Shown here one piece after another: positions 43,990-50,224 of a stretch of DNA of 53,676 nt. Location of the stretch: assembly GCA_963170165.1 (NCBI GenBank), contig CAUJGQ010000112.1, positions 1 to 53,676 of the forward strand, given 5' to 3'. A model generated the notes under the pieces. It searched no databases, was not told the DNA's origin, and saw nothing but the letters and a program-made list of their open reading frames with translations. The DNA is from Chloroflexota bacterium (lineage in GTDB: Bacteria > Chloroflexota > Dehalococcoidia > CAUJGQ01). The first letter of the stretch is position 1. Each line of letters starts with the position of its first letter. Made by a program: the position numbers and the translations under genes.

Positions 43990-45159
43990 TCAGCGGGCGC
44001 GCTCGCGCTCCCCGCCCGCCGGCCCGCCTGTCTCCCCCGCCGCCAGCCGCACCAGCTCGCCGGCCGGCCGGCTCCAGCCGGTGATGCACACGTCAGCGCC
44101 AAGCTGCTCGACGGTGACCTGATGCAGGCGGCGGGCGTCTGCCATCGTCCAGGCGCCGCGACCGGCCACCGCCGCCGGGGCGGCCCCGCCGATGATCACG
44201 GGCGCGATCACGGCGTGTACCAGGTCCACCAGGCCGGCGTCAAACAGCCCGCCCAGGAGCGTGGCGCCCCCCTCGACCAGAACACTCATCACGCCGCGCC
44301 GCCCCAGCTCGGCCAGCAGCGCCGGCAGCGCCACCCCCGTGCCGGAGTCTGACGGGGGCAGCACCAGCACCTCGGCCCCGCCGGCCGTCACCGCCTCCCG
44401 CCACGCGGACGGCGATGCCGCCGTTGCTGCCAGCAGTGTCGCTGCCTCCGGTCCGAGCACCCGGGCCTCCGGCGGCGTTCGCCCGCGGCCGTCCACCACG
44501 ACGCGAAGCGGCTGCCGCCGGGCAGGTCCCGCAGCCGGCCGCGCCGTCAGCAGCGGGTCATCTGCCAGCACGGTACCCGAACCGGCCATGATCGCGTCCA
44601 GCGCCGCGCGCTCGTCGTGCACCCAGGCCCGCGCGGCCGAACCGCTCACCCAGCGGGCATCACCGCTGACCGCAGCTATCCGGCCATCGAGGCTGGCCGC
44701 GAACTTCACCACCACCAGCGGACGGCCAAGGGCGCGATGGACGATGAAATCCGCATGATGGCCGGCGGCCGCTTCGGCAAGCAGCCCTACCGAGACCGTA
44801 ATCCCGGCGGCGCGCAGCTCAGCCACACCACCGCCGCGCACCCGCTCGTCTGGATCGATGATGGCGCAGTGGACGGCGGCCACACCGGCATCAATCAGCG
44901 CGCGTGTGCACGGCCCGGTGCGTCCGGTGACGTTGCACGGCTCCAGGGTGACGTACGCCGTCGCGCCCCGCGCCCGTTGCCCGGCCTGGCGCAGCGCCAT
45001 CACCTCGGCGTGCGGCCCGCCCGGCGGCTGGGTGTGGCCGGCGCCGACAATCACGCCATCGTGCGCCAGCACCGCCCCCACCGCCGGATTGGGTGAAGTC
45101 CGGCCGCGGGCGAGCCGGGCCTGTGCCAGTGCGGCTGCCATCAGCTGAGCGCCGTCCAT
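43990..45159 (-). CDS. ribD: bifunctional pyrimidine deaminase/reductase of riboflavin synthesis
   Basis: A 389-residue two-domain enzyme acting at steps 2-3 of riboflavin synthesis. The N-terminal deaminase domain has the zinc site HAE at about residues 50-52 and PCNVTGRTGPC (Cys 75 and 84). The C-terminal reductase starts PLVVVKFAASLDGRIA near 147 and includes SGSGTVLADDPLLTAR and LVEGGATLLGGLFDAGLVD near 310. The C-terminal tail is enriched in Arg and Gly. ATG at 45159 is the only good in-frame start before the lepB promoter. No other rib genes are in the window. Confidence 0.93.
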   Translation of the reverse strand: MDGAQLMAAALAQARLARGRTSPNPAVGAVLAHDGVIVGAGHTQPPGGPHAEVMALRQAGQRARGATAYVTLEPCNVTGRTGPCTRALIDAGVAAVHCAIIDPDERVRGGGVAELRAAGITVSVGLLAEAAAGHHADFIVHRALGRPLVVVKFAASLDGRIAAVSGDARWVSGSAARAWVHDERAALDAIMAGSGTVLADDPLLTARPAAGPARRQPLRVVVDGRGRTPPEARVLGPEAATLLAATAASPSAWREAVTAGGAEVLVLPPSDSGTGVALPALLAELGRRGVMSVLVEGGATLLGGLFDAGLVDLVHAVIAPVIIGGAAPAAVAGRGAWTMADARRLHQVTVEQLGADVCITGWSRPAGELVRLAAGETGGPAGGERERAR

Positions 45160-45232
45160 ACGCCCATCGTACAGGGGTCGCGCGTCACCGGCCGGCCGCG
45201 CGGTCGGGCTCCATCTTCCTCCGGAGGGGCTG

Positions 45233-45241
45233 TGGTACACT
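45233..45241 (+). promoter_or_regulatory. extended -10 promoter abutting lepB
   Basis: TGG-TACACT (45233-45241) is an extended -10 element. The predicted start near 45248 lies only three bases before the lepB ATG, so the mRNA could be leaderless. No -35 box at 16-18 bases is convincing, which is acceptable for an extended -10. Confidence 0.5.
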
Positions 45242-45250
45242 GGCGGCACG

Positions 45251-46138
45251 ATGACCGAACGCGACACCGTGCCTGAGCTACCGCCGCAGGCCCGCAGCGA
45301 GTGGCGCACTCCCGCGAACGGAGCTCTGCCGCTGCCGGAGGCCACCGCGCCGGTCGACGACCACGCCCTGTCCGGCGAGCCGGAGCGCCCGCTGAGCCTG
45401 CGCCCGCGCGTGGCGGAGCCGGAGCCCGAGCCGCTGCCGGACCAGGGCTCTGCCGCCTATGTGAAGGCGTGGGACGCGGTGGCGCCGGTGGCCGGCCACG
45501 GGACGAAGGTACGGCATAGCCGGCTGCTGTTCGCCCGTGAGCTGGTCGAGACGGCCATTTTGGCGGTAGCGATCTTTCTGGCCGTGCGGGCGGTGGTCCA
45601 GAACTTCCGCGTGGAAGGACAGAGCATGGACCCCACGTACGCCACCGGGCAGTACGTGCTGGTGAACAAGCTGCTGTACCAGAAGCTCGACTTCGGCCCG
45701 TTTGGCGGAGAACGGCGGCTGTTCCACGCGCCGCGGCGGGGTGAGGTGATTGTCTTCCACCCGCCGTTGCCAGAGCTGCCCAACCAGGGTGGCGAACGCG
45801 ATTTCATCAAACGCGTGATCGGTATCCCCGGCGACCACGTCGTGATCAAGGACGGCAAGATCACCGTCAACGGCCAGGAGCTGCAGGAGCCGTACCTCAA
45901 GAACGCCGTGCAGACCTTCTGCGGCGGTCAGTACTGCGATGCGCAACTGCAGCAGAACCAGTACTTCGTGATGGGTGACAACCGCACCAACAGCTCCGAC
46001 TCCCGCCTGTGGGGCCCGGTGAGCGGTGAGAAGATCATCGGCAAGGCGTGGTTTGTCTACCTGCCATTCGATGACTTCGGCCCTGCCCCCAACGGCACTC
46101 CCATTCTCAGCCCCACCCGCGCCACCGCGCGCCCGTAG
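45251..46138 (+). CDS. lepB: signal peptidase I
   Basis: A 295-residue membrane-bound serine protease that cleaves Sec and Tat signal peptides on the outer face of the cytoplasmic membrane. A long Pro/Glu-rich cytoplasmic N-terminus (about 1-95) precedes one membrane segment (ETAILAVAIFLAVRAVVQNF, about 100-119). The catalytic Ser is S125 in EGQSMDPTY, the general base Lys is K187 in RDFIKRVIGIPGD, and GDNRTNSSDSR near 240 is box E. No Shine-Dalgarno precedes the ATG. The TAG stop (46136-46138) lies inside the first bases of tRNA-Lys. Confidence 0.94.
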   Translation: MTERDTVPELPPQARSEWRTPANGALPLPEATAPVDDHALSGEPERPLSLRPRVAEPEPEPLPDQGSAAYVKAWDAVAPVAGHGTKVRHSRLLFARELVETAILAVAIFLAVRAVVQNFRVEGQSMDPTYATGQYVLVNKLLYQKLDFGPFGGERRLFHAPRRGEVIVFHPPLPELPNQGGERDFIKRVIGIPGDHVVIKDGKITVNGQELQEPYLKNAVQTFCGGQYCDAQLQQNQYFVMGDNRTNSSDSRLWGPVSGEKIIGKAWFVYLPFDDFGPAPNGTPILSPTRATARP

Positions 46139-46200
46139 CTCAACGGTAGAGCAGTGGACTTTTAATCCATTGGTTGTAGGTTCGAATCCTACCGGGCGCA
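46129..46200 (+). tRNA. tRNA-Lys (anticodon UUU)
   Basis: A 72-base tRNA without encoded CCA. Acceptor stem GCGCCCG (46129-46135) with CGGGCGC (46193-46199); D-arm GCTC/GAGC (46138-46152); anticodon loop CTTTTAA with anticodon TTT at 46161-46163; T-arm GTAGG-TTCGAAT-CCTAC (46176-46192). The anticodon stem has one G-T pair. Its first ten bases overlap the end of lepB, so the tRNA must be cut from the lepB transcript or made from a separate internal promoter. Confidence 0.95.
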
Positions 46201-46215
46201 CCCGTTTTTGAATCT

Positions 46216-46242
46216 GAGAACCGCCCTGGTGGGGCGGTTCTC
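46216..46242 (+). terminator. stem-loop after tRNA-Lys
   Basis: GAGAACCGCCC (46216-46226) pairs perfectly with GGGCGGTTCTC (46232-46242), with a 5-nt loop. There is no U-tract. It probably ends the lepB-tRNA transcript. Confidence 0.6.
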
Positions 46243-46390
46243 GCCGTCTGTGGGGAGCTACTACAGCAACCCATACAGCAACCCGGGCGGATCGGGGCGC
46301 ACACCAACGCGCAAATCGGGGCGCTCAAGGGCACTTTTGAATCTACAGCGCACGCTCACGGACGCCCACGGACGGCCGGAATCTCAACTT

Positions 46391-46891
46391 TTAAATCGCG
46401 ATATTGCCGCCGGCAATCGGCTGGGTGTTGGGATTGGCGGCCAGCCAGACGGCCGGGGCGCCGGGGTCGCGCGCCAGCAGCTCCGTCAGCGCCGCCGGGG
46501 TGTGGAAGCCCGACAGTTCTCGGCTGCGGTAGCCCGCCCGGCGGGCATCCTCGAAGTACACCTGATGGCCGTTGGTGGCGTAGAGGAAGGGAGCGCCGCC
46601 GGTGGCATACGACACCAGCGGCTCTGCCACCCCGCGGCTGTAGCGTTCGGCCTGGGCGAGCACGGCTGCCGCCGCCACCACCTGGCGCTTGGCCTCGATG
46701 AAGGCGACCAGCCGGCCGCCAGCGAACAGCGCGTAGTCAGCGGGTCCGGTGGCGGTGGGGTACTCGGTGACGGCGCAGCGGTCGAGCGCGGCAGCAGGCA
46801 GCCGCTCCACCTCGCGCCAGGGGCGCACCGTCCAGCCGGCGGCAGCGAGCCGGGGGTCGATGCGCTCACGACGGGTACGGGCTTCATCCAT
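46391..46891 (-). pseudogene. type I restriction R-subunit N-terminal fragment (HsdR_N-like)
   Basis: A 166-residue frame with the beginning of a HsdR nuclease domain: MDEARTRRERIDPRLAAAGW at the N-terminus, the PD-(D/E)xK-like ADYALFAGGRLVAFIEAKR at about residues 51-69 and PFLYATNGHQVYFEDARRAG at about 101-120. It stops at GGNIAI shortly before where the DEAD-box helicase would begin. There are no HsdM or HsdS genes in the window. It could be a remnant of a lost restriction system, or a small stand-alone nuclease-domain protein. It lies 190 bases from tRNA-Lys, a typical integration site for mobile DNA. Confidence 0.6.
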
Positions 46892-47330
46892 CGCCCCCGT
46901 ACGATACCCCCTCAGACCGAACCGGGCCAACCGCCGGCTGCGGGCTCGTGTCCGGGCGGGCACATGCCTGTAGCGGCCAACGGGAATGGGGCAGACCGCC
47001 CGCTCCTGCGCGAAGTCGCCGGGTCCTCCTTCGCCGGTGCCGGGTCCAGCGCGCATACGCCTAGGCCGCCGGCCGGGAGCGGGGGGCGATATGGTAGGTG
47101 ATGCAGATGCCGGGGATGCCGGCCCGCGCCGTCCGGGCCCGCTGCGCGGGGGCACCCACCGGCATTATCGGGCGGGAATGTCCGGAGCGGCGGGCGCCGG
47201 ACCACGACCAGAGCATGGACGCACGTGCGTGCATTTGTCGCGGCTGCGATAGCCGGGGGGACGGCGGGGCGGGTAGCATGGTGGCTCACTGCCCGCCTGT
47301 GCAGGCCGGCCCGGCGGTAACGCGGCCACG
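46892..47330. other. intergenic region, no gene found
   Basis: The region holds several short frames on both strands, but none has a ribosome site with convincing codon use or a recognisable protein. I see no RNA gene, repeat array or clear promoter in it. GC is as high as in the flanking genes. Confidence 0.5.
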
Positions 47331-49229
47331 ATGAACGACGACATTCGCCTGGCGATTGACTGGCTGATGGCCCACCCGGTGGCGCTGATCGGGGTAGTGG
47401 CCGCCGTGTTTGTGGTCGTGACGGTTGTGCCGCTGCTGGCGCTGAGCCTGGTATTTCACGTAGCCGGACGCACGATCGCCGGTGGATTGCGCGGCGGTCC
47501 GTGGCTGCGGGGTGTGACCATCGTGGCGCTAGCTGCACTGCTGCTCGGGGGCCTGCACCTGTGGACAACCCGCACCAGCACGCCGCTGCTGATCTACAGC
47601 GAGGGGCCAGCTCCGCAATTCGTCGAAGGCGCCGTCTACGACCTCACCCTGGAGCCGGATGGGAGCCTGCTCGTCACCGAGGAATTCACGGTTACATTGG
47701 CACGTGACCTCCGCTCCCCCTTCCGGCCGCTGCGGCGCGATCAGCCCGCCACCGTGCTGGCGCTGAGCGACGACGACCGGCCCATCTCCGCACAGGCGTG
47801 GATCGGGCCCCAGTCCGGCATCCGCCTGGGTACGGGTGTCACTGGCGGGCGGCATCGCTACCGGCTGACCTACCGGCTGCCTGCCACCACGAAGCCGGCG
47901 ATGAAGCAGCCCGAGCGCATCTGCCCGCCGTTTTCCGCGTGCACATATCTGACCGACCAGCGGGAGCCGCTGCCTGTGCAACGCGTCTCCTGGCGGCCCC
48001 TGCCCTGGCCCGTGGCCGGCGAGATGGTCGTGCGCTGGCACTTCCCCCACCCGTACCAGCTGGAGACACTGGCGGCGCTCAATGCGCGCTTCACCTGGGC
48101 GGAGCCGGGCAGCCGGCAGGTCGATGATCGGACCGTCGAAGTGCGCCGGGTCTCTGCCGTGCCGGTGACGCCGCCGCCGTGGCTGGCCACCCTCGCGATC
48201 CCAGAGGGTATGACGGAGGCAGGCACACTGCGGCCGGACGCCGGAGCATCGTGGATGGTGGCCGTACTGCCGTTGCTTGCCCTTGCTGGCGCCGCCGCCG
48301 TCCGGCTGCGGATGGGCGGCGCCCCTGCTGGGCTGGCCACCCTCAAGGCCGAATACCAGCCACCAGACGGCTTACCGGCCACCGCGCTTGGCCGGCTGGT
48401 GCGCGCCCGCCGCCCGGCCCTGGTGGCAGCGGTCCTTGCCGCAGCGGCCAGCCAGGGCGTGATGCGGGTGGATGCGCTGCACCGGCCGCGCACGGGATTG
48501 CCGGACCAGCACGACGACGAGTTCACCGTCACCGGAAGCATCGAGACGCTCCCCGCTGCGGAGGCGTTGTTCCTGCGCCGGTTGCTCCACGGCCGGAGTG
48601 CCGTCCGGCTCTCACAACTGGAGGGACGGCTATACGAGGCGACGGAGCAACTCGAGACCGATGTGCAGCGCGCGCTGGTGGCCGGCGGATACTTCAACCG
48701 CCGCCGCGAGGTGCAACGGATGGCGGGCGTCGCGCTGGCTTTCGCGCTGGGGATCGGCGGTCCGTACGTGACGTTCTACCTGGTGAATCGCTTCCCGACG
48801 TTTCTGCCCGTGCGTCACGGCAGCCCTGCCGAGCGGCTGGGGTTCACCGAGCCGGTGCTTGCCGCCTGGGTGCTGGCTGCGCTGATCGTGCTGTTCGCCG
48901 CCCTGGCCGTCCCCACCATCACGCGCAAGGGCGCGATGACGCGCTCACGGGCGCGCGGCTTCGCGGAGTACCTGCGCACCGCCGAGCTCAGCCGCATCGA
49001 GCACGCGGCTGCGGAGGGGCACGCTCCACCGCTGCTGCCCTACGCGCTGGCGCTGGACGTCTCACGTGAGCTGACCGAGCGCTGGCAGGCACTTGCCGGG
49101 GCGCCGGACAACCGCCGCGGGCGCCGCCGAACACTCGGGCTGGGCGAGGCGGCGTTTGGCGACGACGGTATCCTGCGGCAGCCACTGCTGATGACGGCGG
49201 GTACTGTGCAGGGAGGAGAGCCAGGATGA
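47331..49229 (+). CDS. DUF2207 family membrane protein
   Basis: A 632-residue membrane protein. One or two helices near the N-terminus (VALIGVVAAVFVVVTVVPLL, about 17-36, and GVTIVALAALLLGGLHLW near 60), a large extracytoplasmic beta-rich domain (about 85-300) beginning with VEGAVYDLTLEPDGSLLVTEEFTV, a central helix at about 302-322, and further helices near 465 and 510. This architecture is that of DUF2207 proteins, which are typically found beside LemA, as here. Function is unknown. Its stop overlaps the lemA ATG by four bases, so translation is coupled. Confidence 0.85.
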   Translation: MNDDIRLAIDWLMAHPVALIGVVAAVFVVVTVVPLLALSLVFHVAGRTIAGGLRGGPWLRGVTIVALAALLLGGLHLWTTRTSTPLLIYSEGPAPQFVEGAVYDLTLEPDGSLLVTEEFTVTLARDLRSPFRPLRRDQPATVLALSDDDRPISAQAWIGPQSGIRLGTGVTGGRHRYRLTYRLPATTKPAMKQPERICPPFSACTYLTDQREPLPVQRVSWRPLPWPVAGEMVVRWHFPHPYQLETLAALNARFTWAEPGSRQVDDRTVEVRRVSAVPVTPPPWLATLAIPEGMTEAGTLRPDAGASWMVAVLPLLALAGAAAVRLRMGGAPAGLATLKAEYQPPDGLPATALGRLVRARRPALVAAVLAAAASQGVMRVDALHRPRTGLPDQHDDEFTVTGSIETLPAAEALFLRRLLHGRSAVRLSQLEGRLYEATEQLETDVQRALVAGGYFNRRREVQRMAGVALAFALGIGGPYVTFYLVNRFPTFLPVRHGSPAERLGFTEPVLAAWVLAALIVLFAALAVPTITRKGAMTRSRARGFAEYLRTAELSRIEHAAAEGHAPPLLPYALALDVSRELTERWQALAGAPDNRRGRRRTLGLGEAAFGDDGILRQPLLMTAGTVQGGEPG

Positions 49230-49786
49230 CTGCTCCGATCGTGGTTGGCGCGAGTGTCGCCTTGAGCCTGGTGCTGCTGCTCTGGTTTGCCCTGACCTAC
49301 AACCGGTTAGTGCGGTTACGCCATCGCGTCCGCGATGCGTGGGCCGACGTTGACGTCGTGCTCAAGCAGCGCTATGACCTGATCCCCAACCTGGTCACGA
49401 CCGTGAAGGGCTATGCCGCCCATGAGGCCGCCGTGCTCGATGCCGTCAGCCGGGCACGAGCGGCAGCGCTGGGCGCCACCACGCCGCTGGAGCGTACGCA
49501 GGCAGAGGGTGCGCTTGAACGGTCGCTGCGCTCGCTGTTTGCGGTGAGTGAGGCGTATCCCACACTCCAGGCGTCCGCCGGCTTCCAACAACTGATGACG
49601 GCCCTGGCGGAGACCGAATCGACGCTGCAAAGCGCCCGCCGCTACTACAACGGCACCGTCCGCGACTACAACACCGCCCGCGAGACGTTGCCCACCAACA
49701 TCATCGCCGGGGTCGCGGGCTTCCACGCCGAGTCGATGTTTGAGGCAGCCGTCCCGGAGCGCAGCGCACCACGGGTGGCCTTCTAG
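49226..49786 (+). CDS. lemA: LemA family protein
   Basis: A 186-residue protein with one N-terminal membrane anchor (VVGASVALSLVLLLWFALTYN) and a long helical domain. The LemA signature VRDAWADVDVVLKQRYDLIPNLV is at about residues 36-58, followed by the paired-helix pattern with LQASAGFQQLMTALAETE near 113 and IAGVAGFHAESMFEA near 157. LemA proteins are predicted to organise at the membrane with DUF2207 partners; the exact role is unknown. Start overlaps the DUF2207 stop. Confidence 0.93.
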   Translation: MTAPIVVGASVALSLVLLLWFALTYNRLVRLRHRVRDAWADVDVVLKQRYDLIPNLVTTVKGYAAHEAAVLDAVSRARAAALGATTPLERTQAEGALERSLRSLFAVSEAYPTLQASAGFQQLMTALAETESTLQSARRYYNGTVRDYNTARETLPTNIIAGVAGFHAESMFEAAVPERSAPRVAF

Positions 49787-49790
49787 CGGG

Positions 49791-49850
49791 TGGCGCACCG
49801 TGGCAAACTCTGCCAAGTGTGCGCCGGATAACAGCGATACGGGTGCGCCA
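49791..49850 (+). promoter_or_regulatory. alternative stem-loops upstream of the RiPP locus
   Basis: The segment TGGCGCACC (49791-49799) can pair with either GTGCGCC (49819-49825), enclosing an inner stem TGGCA/TGCCA (49801-49815), or with GGTGCGCCA (49842-49850), a perfect 9-bp match. The two are mutually exclusive. It begins five bases after the lemA stop, so it may simply terminate lemA, or act as an attenuator for the small ORF downstream. Confidence 0.45.
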
Positions 49851-49916
49851 CTGCTAGGCTGTGCAGCGCCGGGGACACACGCTCCCCGCCATTACGTCCA
49901 CCGCAGGAGGCACACC

Positions 49917-50045
49917 ATGCTCGGTGACCTGTCCAGCCACTTCTCTAGCGTGCCGATCTCAACGCTCAACGCCGCCACCCTGTACGCTGCCCGCACCCAG
50001 AGCACAGGCGCCCGTCTATCGCTGCCCGAGTGGCTGCGCCGGTAG
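49917..50045 (+). CDS. 42-residue peptide, possible accessory precursor
   Basis: A 42-residue frame (MLGDLSSHFSSVPISTLNAA..., ending SLPEWLRR) has a strong ribosome site GCAGGAGG (49903-49910) with six bases spacing to ATG. It has many Ser/Thr and no Cys. It is not homologous to the twin precursors downstream. Its position directly before the radical-SAM gene, in the same orientation, suggests a role in the RiPP locus (leader peptide, regulator or extra precursor), but nothing in the sequence proves this. Confidence 0.45.
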   Translation: MLGDLSSHFSSVPISTLNAATLYAARTQSTGARLSLPEWLRR

Positions 50046-50158
50046 CGCTGCCCGTGCCCGAGTACAGGCGGTGCACTGTCGCACCTACGACAGACGGCGC
50101 AAACGGCCGGGGTACACTCATCTTCGTATGCTTCGGCGCTGGATTGCGAGATCTCTGC

Positions 50159-50189
50159 TTGACAGCGTGCTAAGCACTTCGCGTATTAT
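50159..50189 (+). promoter_or_regulatory. promoter of the RiPP radical-SAM operon
   Basis: TTGACA (50159-50164) and TATTAT (50184-50189) are separated by 19 bases, longer than the ideal 17. The start of transcription would be near 50196 and the RBS GGGGAGG (50213-50219) begins about 17 bases later. A second possible -10, TACACT (50113-50118), lies upstream. The 19-base spacer may imply dependence on a regulator. Confidence 0.65.
50167..50177 (+). promoter_or_regulatory. candidate operator, palindrome in the promoter spacer
   Basis: GTGCTAAGCAC is an 11-base inverted repeat with a single central base. It lies exactly between -35 and -10. A dimeric regulator bound there would block or reorient RNA polymerase. 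No regulator gene lies in the visible part of the locus. Confidence 0.45.
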
Positions 50190-50224
50190 GGCGTGCCTCG
50201 TGTCCGCTCCCCGGGGAGGTAGCC

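Noticed and set aside
46986-47334. Short frames of 72-88 residues on both strands between the HsdR fragment and DUF2207
   Set aside because: No ribosome sites, no known motifs and low-complexity composition.
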